Origin: Clostridiaceae bacterium OM02-2AC
GTDB lineage: Bacteria; Bacillota_I; Bacilli_A; Erysipelotrichales; Erysipelotrichaceae
DNA: 64,000 nucleotides
Direction of reading: 5' to 3'
Assembly (NCBI GenBank): GCA_003481775.1
Contig: QULU01000013.1
Location: forward strand, 1 to 64,000
Positions 18,729 to 27,050 of this stretch are shown piece by piece. The notes under the pieces are model-generated. The model did not search any database and was not told where the DNA came from. It saw only the letters and a list, made by a program, of their open reading frames with translations. Made by a program: the position numbers and the translations under genes. How positions within the stretch are numbered: position 1 is the stretch's first letter; each line of letters opens with the position of its first letter.

Positions 18729-19664
18729 TTACTTAGTATAGGCAGCTTCCTTTAATGTGATTGCAAACTGCTTCAGGAATAGTGCAATATCCTTTTGCAC
18801 ATCCCTCGCCTTTTCAAAGCGAATATTTTGGCGTTCCCAGGTTTTTTGTGCTATCTGTACACTTGGAATACCCAGCTTTTCAACGGTTGCTGTTTCAACA
18901 GCCTTGGCAATAGAAGCATCATCTGCTTTTTTCACAAATTCCTCTGCCTCTTTTTTGTATGCAGCAACCTTATCCTCACTGCCCTTTTTAATGAATAATG
19001 CAGCCTGTGGATATCCGCTTTGCTCCATCTTGTTTGCTTCCTTATATTCCTTCTGCAAATCCTTCAAAACCTTGAGCTCGATTCCTTTTTCCTTCGCCTT
19101 TGCAATGGTGGCTGTAGCGGCAGGCTCCGCCAAAAGACCAACAGCAGCCTTTTTACTCAGCAGCTGCGCCTGCACTTCATTTGCAGAATTGAAATAGCGG
19201 ATTTCAGGCGTAAGTGTAGACAGCTCTATACTGCTTTCTAATACCTTTTGTGGAACAGCCTGTTCACCAAAGGCCGCAAACATTCCCTCTTTCTGTAAAG
19301 CCGCTTCATCACTCCCTATAATGTAGAGATTTCCCCATGTGACTACAGAATCCAGGAGATACTCGCTCTTATCCTTGGACAACAGCGCTGCTCCCAGATT
19401 GATTGGTGCAATGATTGCATCATATTCGCCATCCTTTTTCGCAAGCTGTGCCCGCAATACATCTGTTCCATCAACCGTATCAATGGTTACATGTTCATTG
19501 CCGTAAAGCCCGAGCATGGATAACGATGGTGCTCCCATAGGTGCCAGAATTTTAATAGGCTCTTCCTTTTTCGTCTCTTTCTCTTCAGGCTTGCCGCTCT
19601 GTGTGCTGCAGGCTGTCAAGGATACAGCCATCAATACTGCAAGCCCCCCCTTAATCAGCTTCAT
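18729..19664 (-). CDS. NMT1/TauA-like solute-binding lipoprotein
   Basis: An exported lipoprotein of 311 residues with signal peptide and lipobox LTAC (C19). The mature part begins with a charged K/E linker and folds like type-2 periplasmic binding proteins of the NMT1/THI5/TauA group (ILAPMGAPSLSMLGLYGN, VLRAQLAKKDGEYDAIIAPI). No permease or ATPase is nearby. The start shares one base with the thrS stop (TAATG), and its AAGGAG lies within thrS, so it is coupled to thrS and the T-box. A run of seven G (19644-19650) falls in the signal-peptide codons. The ligand is unknown. Confidence 0.8.
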   Translation of the reverse strand: MKLIKGGLAVLMAVSLTACSTQSGKPEEKETKKEEPIKILAPMGAPSLSMLGLYGNEHVTIDTVDGTDVLRAQLAKKDGEYDAIIAPINLGAALLSKDKSEYLLDSVVTWGNLYIIGSDEAALQKEGMFAAFGEQAVPQKVLESSIELSTLTPEIRYFNSANEVQAQLLSKKAAVGLLAEPAATATIAKAKEKGIELKVLKDLQKEYKEANKMEQSGYPQAALFIKKGSEDKVAAYKKEAEEFVKKADDASIAKAVETATVEKLGIPSVQIAQKTWERQNIRFEKARDVQKDIALFLKQFAITLKEAAYTK

Positions 19665-21397
19665 TACAGTTTTTTCTCCTTCACTGCTTCCTCCATCATC
19701 GTGATGAAGTCCTCCAGTGACATTGTCATAGATTCCTTGCTTTGTGCACGGCGCAGGGTAACACTTCGGTTTTCAATTTCCCCGTCACCAATCACAAGCT
19801 GGAACGGTATTTTGGAAAGCTGAGCTTCACGAATACGGTATCCCAGCTTTTCATTCCTTGCATCAAGCTTACTGCGGAAGCCAAGCGCACATAATTTCTC
19901 ATGTATCTCATTTGCATATTCCAGATGCTTCTCATGATGTACCGGAACCACACTGACCTGCTGCGGTGCCAGCCATACCGGGAAATGTCCTGCAAAATGC
20001 TCAATCAGGATACCGATAAAGCGTTCTATGGAACCAAAGATTACCCGATGCAGCATGACCGGACGTACCTTGGAGCCGTCTTTTTCAACATAGGTCAAAT
20101 CAAAACGCTCCGGCAGATTCATATCCAGCTGAATGGTACCACACTGCCATTCTCTTCCCAGAGAATCCTTGATATGGAAATCCAGCTTCGGACCATAGAA
20201 TGCTCCGTCTCCCGGATTTACCTTATAATCCTTTCCTGCATGAACACAGGCATCTGCCAATGCTTTTTCACTTTGTTCCCATATTGCTAGATCTCCAATG
20301 TATTTCTTTTCCGGACGTGTAGAAAGCTCAATGCGATAACTCAATCCAAAGACGGAATATACACGGTCAATAAACTGGATCAGCTGCATAACTTCACTTT
20401 CAATCTGATCCGGACGCATAAAGATATGTGCATCATCCTGTGTAAATGTACGGACACGGAACAATCCATTTAATGCTCCGCTTGCCTCATGACGGTGTAC
20501 CTGTCCAAGCTCTCCCATTCGCAACGGGAGATCCTTATAGGAGTGCAGACCGTTTTTAAACACCAGCAGAGAACCCGGACAATTCATCGGTTTGATTGCA
20601 AATTCACGATCATCCACCATTGTAGTATACATGTTCTCTTTATAATTTTCCCAGTGACCACTCACTTCCCACAGCTCTTTGCTCATCATGATTGGTGTTT
20701 TGATAAACTGATAATTTTCCTTTGTGTGCTCTTCATACCAAAAGTTTTCCAGCAGATTGCGGATAATCATTCCGTTTGGCAGGAAAAATGGCATACCTGG
20801 AGCAAATTCGCTCATCATGAACAGCCCCAGCTCTCTTCCAAGCTTCTTATGGTCTCGCTTTTTCGCTTCCTCCAGCAGGTGCAGATGCTCCTGCAGCTCT
20901 TCCGCTGTAGGAAAACAGATACCATAGATTCTCTGTAGCATCTTATTGCTGGCATCTCCCTTCCAATAGGCACCTGAATGCTTCAGCAACTTGAAGTTTT
21001 TCAACTGCTTAAGCGTATCCACATGCGGACCACGGCACAGGTCAATGAATTCTCCCTGCTGATAACAGGTAATTGTTCCATCCTCCAAATCACTGATCAA
21101 ATCAATCTTGTATGGATCGTCATGGAACATTTCCAGAGCCTCCGTCTTGGAAATCTCCTTCCGTACAATACGCTTGCCGTCCTTGGCAATTTTTTTCATT
21201 TCCTTCTCAATTTTCGCAAGATCCTCTTCCTTGATTACTTCATCCCCCAGGTCAATATCATAATAGAAGCCTTCACTGATTACCGGCCCTACCCAGAATT
21301 TTGCCTGCGGATACAAACGCTTCACCGCCTGTGCCATCATATGTGCACAGGAATGATTTAACCTGCTTAATTCCTCATGTTCTTTAATATCAATCAT
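19664..21397 (-). CDS. thrS: Threonyl-tRNA synthetase lacking the N-terminal TGS domain
   Basis: Class II synthetase charging tRNA-Thr. The HxxxH editing motif appears at the very start (LNHSCAHMMAQAV) with its partner CRGPH. Class II motif 2 (VHRHEASGALNGLFRVR) and motif 3 (LHRVIFGSIERFIG) are intact, followed by the anticodon-binding domain. The protein has about 577 residues against roughly 640 in Escherichia coli; the missing part is the TGS domain. The start at 21397 is favoured because AGGAGG is eight bases upstream; the ATG six bases earlier is too close. Controlled by the T-box. Confidence 0.96.
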   Translation of the reverse strand: MIDIKEHEELSRLNHSCAHMMAQAVKRLYPQAKFWVGPVISEGFYYDIDLGDEVIKEEDLAKIEKEMKKIAKDGKRIVRKEISKTEALEMFHDDPYKIDLISDLEDGTITCYQQGEFIDLCRGPHVDTLKQLKNFKLLKHSGAYWKGDASNKMLQRIYGICFPTAEELQEHLHLLEEAKKRDHKKLGRELGLFMMSEFAPGMPFFLPNGMIIRNLLENFWYEEHTKENYQFIKTPIMMSKELWEVSGHWENYKENMYTTMVDDREFAIKPMNCPGSLLVFKNGLHSYKDLPLRMGELGQVHRHEASGALNGLFRVRTFTQDDAHIFMRPDQIESEVMQLIQFIDRVYSVFGLSYRIELSTRPEKKYIGDLAIWEQSEKALADACVHAGKDYKVNPGDGAFYGPKLDFHIKDSLGREWQCGTIQLDMNLPERFDLTYVEKDGSKVRPVMLHRVIFGSIERFIGILIEHFAGHFPVWLAPQQVSVVPVHHEKHLEYANEIHEKLCALGFRSKLDARNEKLGYRIREAQLSKIPFQLVIGDGEIENRSVTLRRAQSKESMTMSLEDFITMMEEAVKEKKL

Positions 21398-21914
21398 ATT
21401 CATTTCCTCCTATCCAGAATATATCATAGCATTCATTTGTTTCAGGTATGCAATAGCTTGATTCCCAGCATCCACCAGCACGCAGTATTGTTTTTTTCGA
21501 CGCGATATTATCATCGCGGCAGCTGACCATAACCGCACGCAGTCCAAATTCTTGTTTTGCAAGCACAACTGCCTGCTTCAGCATCTCAGTAGCAATTCCC
21601 TGTCTGCGATACGCCGGATGTACACGGTAGCCGATGTGTCCGATATATTTTCTCAGGTATGCATTGAGTTCATGCCGCAATACAAGTGTGGCAACGATTT
21701 CATCATTTTGTTTGATAACGTACAAGCTGCTGGATACAATACCCTTTGGCAGATTGGTACCTGTATGCCAATCCGATTGTGCCTTTAGAAAAGCAGACAT
21801 ATCCGCATACTGCAGGCGAAACGGCAGAACATCTGTTTCCTGTGCAGCCTTACAGGCATTTTCATAGCGCTGCAAGGCTTCAGCATCAGAAAGCTGCGCC
21901 AATACAAGCTGCAT
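21390..21914 (-). CDS. GNAT acetyltransferase, first gene of the thrS operon
   Basis: A 174-residue GNAT protein with the acetyl-CoA loop HPAYRRQGIATEML and a C-terminal SCRDDNIASKKTILRAGG segment typical of the fold. The start at 21914 has GAAGGAG eight bases upstream, directly downstream of the T-box terminator. It overlaps thrS by 8 bases, and the thrS ribosome binding site is in its final codons. Regulation by threonine-tRNA charging implies a role linked to threonine or translation. The substrate is unknown. Confidence 0.85.
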   Translation of the reverse strand: MQLVLAQLSDAEALQRYENACKAAQETDVLPFRLQYADMSAFLKAQSDWHTGTNLPKGIVSSSLYVIKQNDEIVATLVLRHELNAYLRKYIGHIGYRVHPAYRRQGIATEMLKQAVVLAKQEFGLRAVMVSCRDDNIASKKTILRAGGCWESSYCIPETNECYDIFWIGGNEYD

Positions 21915-21932
21915 ATCATCATCTCCTTCAAC

Positions 21933-21966
21933 AAAAAAAGACTGCATCCAAAGGACGTTCAGTCTT
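21933..21966 (-). terminator. T-box terminator hairpin
   Basis: AAGACTG (21960-21966 on the minus strand) pairs with CAGTCTT (21938-21944), followed by a run of T. It is mutually exclusive with the antiterminator at 21970-21982. Confidence 0.9.
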
Positions 21967-22157
21967 ACACGCGGTACCACCTTTGTTCATATGATGACTC
22001 ATATGCACTCAAACCCGTAACGCAGGCATGCGGCTTTCCCTTTCGGGTGCTACTCCAAGGTAGTAAGATCAGCATTCCTTCAAAGGACTTTCACCAGCCG
22101 TCCTTCTCTCTGCATCAGAATAAAGATCCCGTATCCTCTTCCTCGTATTTAACTCCT
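21933..22157 (-). promoter_or_regulatory. T-box leader, probably threonine-specific
   Basis: The leader RNA senses uncharged tRNA and then prevents termination. AGGTGGTACCGCG (21970-21982) is the near-invariant T-box antiterminator sequence. Upstream, AGAGAG and GGCTGGTGAAAG belong to Stem I, and CTACCTTGGAGT holds a candidate specifier ACC (22059-22061), a threonine codon. The region starts near the predicted transcription start and ends at the terminator before the GNAT gene. The codon assignment follows from context with thrS. Confidence 0.92.
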
Positions 22158-22163
22158 GTCTAT

Positions 22164-22192
22164 TTTATACACCATTCCAGACAATATGTCAA
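22164..22192 (-). promoter_or_regulatory. Promoter of the T-box/GNAT/thrS operon
   Basis: A perfect -35 TTGACA (22187-22192), a 17-base spacer and TATAAA (22164-22169) on the minus strand, immediately upstream of the T-box leader. Confidence 0.9.
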
Positions 22193-22310
22193 ATACTTCT
22201 CCCATAAAAACATAATCGTCATAGTATCCATGAATTGTAAACACACTTTCAGAAAATTCCGCATTTTACAGCATTTATGTAGTACGCTTACAAATTGGTA
22301 AATTTTAACA

Positions 22311-22339
22311 GTTTAATTTCTACTGAAGTCTAGTATAAT
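22311..22339 (+). promoter_or_regulatory. Candidate promoter of the recombinase gene
   Basis: TATAAT (22334-22339) lies 17 bases downstream of GTTTAA (22311-22316), a weak -35 box. The AAGGAG site and ATG at 22368 follow. Confidence 0.5.
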
Positions 22340-22367
22340 TTTCACATGCATGGAAAGGAGTATGTAC

Positions 22368-22994
22368 ATGAGAAAAACTTATGGTTATGTCCGCGTTTCC
22401 AGTCAGGACCAAAATGAAGCTAGACAGTATCTGGAATTATTGGACATGGGAATTGACAAAAAGTATATTTACATGGATAAACTGAGTGGTAAAGATTTTA
22501 ATCGGCCTGCGTATCATAAGCTTGTCTATAAGAAACTGAAACAGGGGGATCTGCTTGTCGTAAAAAGTATTGACCGTCTCGGCAGAAACTACAATGAGAT
22601 TCTGCAGGAATGGAAATACATAACCAAGGACAAAAAGGTGGATATTAAGATTCTGGACATGCCGCTTCTTGACACCGATCAGAAAAAGGATCTGATCGGA
22701 ACGCTGATTGGGGATATCGTATTGCAGCTGCTCAGCTTTGTTGCGGAGAATGAGCGTGTTAACATCCATCAGCGGCAGGCAGAGGGAATCCGTGCAGCAA
22801 AAATGCGGGGTGTGCGTTTTGGCCGGCCCAAAATCGCATTGCCGGAGGATTTTGAGGAGATTGTTTATTTATGGCAGCAGGGGGAGCTGCAAAGCAAGGA
22901 AGCAATCGCTATTTCCGGCTTGAAATATTCAACCTTCTATAAGAAGGTCAAGGAGCTGGAGGACGGCAAGCTGAATTCCGAGACATCACGATAA
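22368..22994 (+). CDS. Serine recombinase (resolvase/invertase family)
   Basis: A small serine recombinase of 208 residues. The N-terminal catalytic domain contains YGYVRVSSQDQNE with nucleophile Ser11 (or Ser12), KSIDRLGRNYNEI and the E-helix AENERVNIHQRQAEGI. The C-terminal part GVRFGRPK followed by LPEDFEE and SGLKYSTFYKKV is a Hin/resolvase DNA-binding helix-turn-helix. The length matches resolvases, not large integrases. No transposon ends, invertible segment or partner genes are visible near it, so it may act elsewhere. Same C-terminal pattern as the recombinase-like protein at 53700-54134. Confidence 0.92.
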   Translation: MRKTYGYVRVSSQDQNEARQYLELLDMGIDKKYIYMDKLSGKDFNRPAYHKLVYKKLKQGDLLVVKSIDRLGRNYNEILQEWKYITKDKKVDIKILDMPLLDTDQKKDLIGTLIGDIVLQLLSFVAENERVNIHQRQAEGIRAAKMRGVRFGRPKIALPEDFEEIVYLWQQGELQSKEAIAISGLKYSTFYKKVKELEDGKLNSETSR

Positions 22995-23015
22995 TGCACA
23001 TCTGGTAAAAGGGAT

Positions 23016-23054
23016 AAAAAAACAAGTCCATAAACCGTAGGGACTTGTTTTTTA
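23016..23054. terminator. Bidirectional terminator between recombinase and DUF2207 genes
   Basis: A perfect 13-base stem (23017-23029 with 23041-23053), with A and T runs forming its base, serves the convergent recombinase and DUF2207 genes. Confidence 0.9.
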
Positions 23055-23061
23055 TAATTAT

Positions 23062-24966
23062 TTACCAGCTTCCGCCGCCTCCGCCGCCAAAGCCACCGCC
23101 GGAGAAACCGCCTCCCGAGAAGCCACCGCCGCCAAAACCGCCAAAGCTTCCCCCGCCGCTTCCGCCTTTTGGAGCAGGAACGTAGGTAGCTGCAGCCGAA
23201 ATATCATGGAAGCAGTAATGGAAATGATTCCACCACAGCATCGTGGTAAAGACACCAGTAGAATCATAGCCCTGATACCAATCCGGTGCCGCCACCGCAA
23301 TGGATTCAAATTTCTTCACCCATACATCACTGATTCCCAATACATATGCATAAGGAAGAATGGAGAAAAACGCATAGGGATCATCCTTTGCAAGAAGCTC
23401 CAGACGATCCTTCTCACAGGTGAGGATGAATTCTTTTAGTCCAAGAATCTGTCCCAGCCAGCGGGTTCCCTGCTCACTTCGTTTATCCATAAAAATCATG
23501 ATCAGAATCAGAAAAATGGAAATAGCGGCATGAAGCAGCACCGCCCATAGGCTGCCGCCAACAAGCAGCTGCAATACAGCATTCACGGCAATCATAATCC
23601 CATTGATAAAGACCATAAGGCACAAAACCAGAATAAATGTAGGCTTCTTCATCACATAACGCTTGCGCATGATAATAATCCATGGAATACAGGAAACCAT
23701 CAAAAGCAGGGATGGAATGACATATGGTATCGCAAACAGATTCATTTCATATTTAGCCTTCGCACAGAAGAAAGACAGCAGCAGACCCGGAAGGGCAATC
23801 AATACAATCATAATGACCTGCAGCACCACAGAGGTATTCGTAAAGATTCGTTTCTTAGGATCTCTGTTAAAATAATTCCGCAGCATGCTTTTGGCACTGG
23901 CAAGTCCTTTGCGCACATCCTCATTTTTCATTCCCTCTTCCCGGACTACCGTTTCCGTAAGGAAAATTGAATCGAAGAATGCCCGCTCATAGGCATGGCT
24001 ATTCTCTTTTGTCATATCCTGCAGCTTCTCCAGCTGAAATCCATCCTTCTGATCATATATTTTGATAAAGCCGCGATTAGCCCAGTCAATAATCAAAGAG
24101 AGTATATCCTTGTTTTCTACTGTATTATCTATCACATATCCCACACCGGCGCTATCCAAACCATCCGGTGCCTTAAATTCAACAGTTGCGATCACCTCAT
24201 CATCCCGTCCGTATTTCCAGAACAGAAGAAGAGCCACCAGCAGCAGTATACCGGATGCGATACTCACCGGCACGGAATAATCCTTCGGCTTTGGATAAAT
24301 AAAATATCCATTCGGCAGATTTACCTTTATGGTTGCACTTTCATTGGAAAGCAGAAATCTGCTTGTTTCGCCCTTGATGTGCAACTGCTCCACCTCATGA
24401 GAAAGATTTGTTGTTGTTTCACCGAATGCCCCACTGTAGGTAAACACCGCATTCTCATCAAAATCCTTCGGCATTTTAATATCATAGGATAAATGACGAA
24501 TCTGGGTATCAAAACCGGATGCAAGATTCCAATACAATGCCTGTGCATGATTGCTTAAATCCAGATCCTTTGTCTTCACATGATAAGAAATTTCATATTT
24601 CTGTTTTCCAAATACCGTTTTATTCGGATCACCAAGCTTGACTACTACTGCATCGGCGTTGCCCTCCAGTGAACAGGTCCTGTTACAGGTTACTTCACTG
24701 ACCGGAAAATAATAGCTCTTCTTCTCCAGCTTGCCATCTACAGACCATTCCATATCATAGGAGGTAGGAATATTACGAAAAAAGCCATGCTTTGCTTCTG
24801 TAAAATCCAGCACATAGGTTTCTGTGATATCAATACCACCATCCTCATGCACCTCCATAGACACATGCAGATCGTCAATAATGAAAGCCTCCTGCGCATC
24901 AACCGGCACCAGCGTTGCCGCAAACAGCAAACAGCAGACCGCAATCCATCGTTTTATTTTCTTCAT
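23062..24966 (-). CDS. DUF2207 membrane protein with glycine-rich tail
   Basis: A 634-residue exported membrane protein. A signal peptide (about 1-24) is followed by the DUF2207 external domain (VSMEVHEDGGIDITETYV, HGFFRNIPTSY). Then come a span near 235-255, a cytoplasmic domain, a group of three to four spans in the second half, and a C-terminal tail of GGGSFGG- and GGGFSGG-type repeats ending in SW. This tail is typical of DUF2207 proteins, often encoded beside LemA as here. Function is unknown; an envelope role is probable. The start at 24966 has GAGGG eight bases upstream. Confidence 0.9.
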   Translation of the reverse strand: MKKIKRWIAVCCLLFAATLVPVDAQEAFIIDDLHVSMEVHEDGGIDITETYVLDFTEAKHGFFRNIPTSYDMEWSVDGKLEKKSYYFPVSEVTCNRTCSLEGNADAVVVKLGDPNKTVFGKQKYEISYHVKTKDLDLSNHAQALYWNLASGFDTQIRHLSYDIKMPKDFDENAVFTYSGAFGETTTNLSHEVEQLHIKGETSRFLLSNESATIKVNLPNGYFIYPKPKDYSVPVSIASGILLLVALLLFWKYGRDDEVIATVEFKAPDGLDSAGVGYVIDNTVENKDILSLIIDWANRGFIKIYDQKDGFQLEKLQDMTKENSHAYERAFFDSIFLTETVVREEGMKNEDVRKGLASAKSMLRNYFNRDPKKRIFTNTSVVLQVIMIVLIALPGLLLSFFCAKAKYEMNLFAIPYVIPSLLLMVSCIPWIIIMRKRYVMKKPTFILVLCLMVFINGIMIAVNAVLQLLVGGSLWAVLLHAAISIFLILIMIFMDKRSEQGTRWLGQILGLKEFILTCEKDRLELLAKDDPYAFFSILPYAYVLGISDVWVKKFESIAVAAPDWYQGYDSTGVFTTMLWWNHFHYCFHDISAAATYVPAPKGGSGGGSFGGFGGGGFSGGGFSGGGFGGGGGGSW

Positions 24967-25092
24967 TTTGTTTCCCTCACAAGAACATGTCGTAGCATGT
25001 TTTCCAAGCGCCGTTATGCCGCTTTCCAAATACAGCGTTTCCTTCTACCCGCTTTACAGATATTGCGAATTCTTCCATATCTCCCAAAGGGT

Positions 25093-25119
25093 AAAAAGGA
25101 ATAGCTGTGCTATCCCTTT
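25093..25119 (-). terminator. Hairpin between lemA and the DUF2207 gene
   Basis: An 11-base stem (25095-25105 with 25109-25119, one wobble) with a three-base loop begins at the lemA stop codon and is followed by TTTTT on the minus strand. It may act as a partial terminator between the two genes. Confidence 0.6.
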
Positions 25120-25669
25120 AGAACTGTACCTTTACGTTTTCACGCTGGGCAGCATCATCGATTTCATATAGCGGCTTCTTGGTCTTATGAAACATGCCGG
25201 CAAGCAGATTGCTTGGAAACATTTCCACAAGATTATTGAATTTCACACATACCGCATTATAGTATTTACGTGAATTTGCAATTTCAGACTCGATATTTTG
25301 CAGCTCGGTCTGCAGCTGCGCAAAATGCTGATCCGCCTTCAGATTCGGATACTGCTCACTGATTGCGTACAAAGGCCCCAGCATGGACTGAAAGTTTTTC
25401 TCAGATTTTATTTTTTCATCCAAGGACTGCGCATTCACAGCAAGATTACGTGCACTGATAACCCTTTCCAGTGTCTCTGATTCATGCTTTGCATAGCCTT
25501 TAATGGTTTCCACCAGGTTCGGAATCAGATCATAACGCTTTTTCAGATATACATCCATTGTAGAGAATGCCTCTTCTACTTTATTTTGCAGCTTTACGAA
25601 TTTATTATAGGTTGTGATAACCCATACCAGAATAAGCACGACTACAATAGCAATAATAATCATTATCAT
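25118..25669 (-). CDS. lemA: LemA family protein
   Basis: A 183-residue membrane-anchored protein. An N-terminal span (about 2-20) is followed by the LemA domain: YNKFVKLQNKVEEAFSTMDV, KRYDLIPNLVETIKGYAKHE and the terminal FNNLVEMFPSNLLAGMF. LemA proteins form helical bundles exposed on one face of the membrane; their biochemical role is not settled. Regular pairing with DUF2207 proteins suggests a joint envelope function. Confidence 0.93.
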   Translation of the reverse strand: MIMIIIAIVVVLILVWVITTYNKFVKLQNKVEEAFSTMDVYLKKRYDLIPNLVETIKGYAKHESETLERVISARNLAVNAQSLDEKIKSEKNFQSMLGPLYAISEQYPNLKADQHFAQLQTELQNIESEIANSRKYYNAVCVKFNNLVEMFPSNLLAGMFHKTKKPLYEIDDAAQRENVKVQF

Positions 25670-25695
25670 AGATATTCCCTCCTTTTATTAGCTAG

Positions 25696-25724
25696 ATTAT
25701 ATCATAGAAGACAGGGGTTCACCA
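25696..25724 (-). promoter_or_regulatory. Candidate promoter of lemA
   Basis: TATAAT (25696-25701) lies 17 bases after TGGTGA (25719-25724) on the minus strand, upstream of AAAGGAGGG. An eight-base inverted repeat GCAGAATT/AATTCTGC lies further upstream. Confidence 0.5.
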
Positions 25725-25790
25725 GAAATTCTTTTTCAGACAGCAGAATTCGATTTGAAATTCTGCTTATTCATATACTATGCATAGATA

Positions 25791-25816
25791 AAAGAAAGAC
25801 CGAAAGCTTCGGTCTA
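25791..25816 (-). terminator. Terminator of the glcK-aminopeptidase operon
   Basis: AGACCGAA pairs with TTCGGTCT around a three-base loop and is followed by TTCTTTT on the minus strand. The stem starts at the aminopeptidase stop codon. Confidence 0.85.
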
Positions 25817-27046
25817 GAATACAAAATTTCCCTGCTCAAACACTGCTACCTCTGCCCCGTCTTCACAGACACCGGTTATTTTCATATCCGGGCTGCCAAA
25901 CATGAAATCCACATGAGTCATCGAGTGATTTGCCCCTGCTTCTTTCAGCTGTTCCTCATTCATATCGACGCCACCTGCAACATTCATTGGATATGCATCC
26001 CCCAAAGCAAGATGACAAGAGGCATTTTCATCAAACAGCGTATTCAGAAACAGAATACCGCTTTTACTGATTGGTGATTCGTAGGGCACCAAAGCAACCT
26101 CACCGAGATAGCAGCTGCCTTCATCAAAATGAACGAGTGAGGATAATGTGTCATATCCCTGCTCAGCACCAAAATCAACAACCTTTCCATCCTGGAAGAG
26201 GAACCAGAAGTTCTCAATTAGTGTTCCGTTATAATCCAGCGGCTTTGTGGCAAATACCTTGCCATTTACACCGGTTTTCTTCGGCATGGTGAATATCTCC
26301 TCTGTCGGCATATTCGGATTAAATTCTACACCGGCTACCGTTTTCTCGCTTCCTCCGGCCCACAGATGATTTTTAACAAGCTCAACCCATAAATCTGTAC
26401 CCTGCTCATTTTCAAAATGCAGCTTCTGGAATCGGTGCGTATTTAAAATCTGCTCTCTGCGTGCAAAATTTTCCTGCAGATTAGTCCACTCCTGAATAGG
26501 ATCATTATCTGCTTCTACATGTACGGCGTTCAGAATCCGGTTCCACAGCTCCTCTACAGCACCTTCCTCCCCTTCAAATTCAGGGAACACCAAATCCGCC
26601 CATTCCTTATTCGGGGCCGCCACGATGCACCACTGTGTTTTATTCATCATGGTATAAGACTGCAATGCTTTTCCTGCCTTCGCCATGGCAAGACGCGCCT
26701 TGCTGATTTTTTCTGCATCTGCATCCTTTAAAATACCGGGAATATCACTGATAATGTGAAGAATGCAGGCTCCCTCTTTCATATAATCCAGCTTACTGTC
26801 AATCTGCCAGGGACGTACCGTACACAGGGTTTCCTCATCCTGGTACTGATAATGATGCTTGGAAATGTAATCATCCTTATAGAAAACGATAACTTCCTTT
26901 GCTCCTGCCTGATATGCCTCTTCCACGCAGGCACGTGTCATGTCCAGTGCTTCTACGGAGGTGTTGATAATCAGCGTCTGTCCCTTTTGCAGGTTGACCC
27001 CCTTGCGAATAGCAAGCTTTGCGTACTTCTGTAAACGTGCATCCAT
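25814..27046 (-). CDS. M29 family metalloaminopeptidase (AmpS/PepS)
   Basis: A 410-residue leucyl-type aminopeptidase with a dinuclear metal centre. Family segments include KGQTLIINTSVEALD near the start, GTDLWVELVKNHLWAGG and FNPNMPTEEIFTMP. LGEVALVPYESPIS carries a metal-binding glutamate, and NHSMTHVDFMFG carries histidine and aspartate ligands. It releases N-terminal residues from peptides in the cytoplasm. AAGGAG upstream overlaps the end of the ROK kinase gene four bases away, so the two share a transcript. Confidence 0.94.
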   Translation of the reverse strand: MDARLQKYAKLAIRKGVNLQKGQTLIINTSVEALDMTRACVEEAYQAGAKEVIVFYKDDYISKHHYQYQDEETLCTVRPWQIDSKLDYMKEGACILHIISDIPGILKDADAEKISKARLAMAKAGKALQSYTMMNKTQWCIVAAPNKEWADLVFPEFEGEEGAVEELWNRILNAVHVEADNDPIQEWTNLQENFARREQILNTHRFQKLHFENEQGTDLWVELVKNHLWAGGSEKTVAGVEFNPNMPTEEIFTMPKKTGVNGKVFATKPLDYNGTLIENFWFLFQDGKVVDFGAEQGYDTLSSLVHFDEGSCYLGEVALVPYESPISKSGILFLNTLFDENASCHLALGDAYPMNVAGGVDMNEEQLKEAGANHSMTHVDFMFGSPDMKITGVCEDGAEVAVFEQGNFVF

Positions 27047-27050
27047 TGTC

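Noticed and set aside
18480..22290. Similar ATTTTACAGCATTT-type strings near 18490 and 22265
   Set aside because: The shared stretch is short and AT-rich with unrelated surroundings; two copies are not enough to call a repeat family.
23058..23309. Alanine-rich minus-strand frame over the DUF2207 tail
   Set aside because: It is a shadow of the glycine-repeat codons of the DUF2207 gene and has no ribosome binding site.
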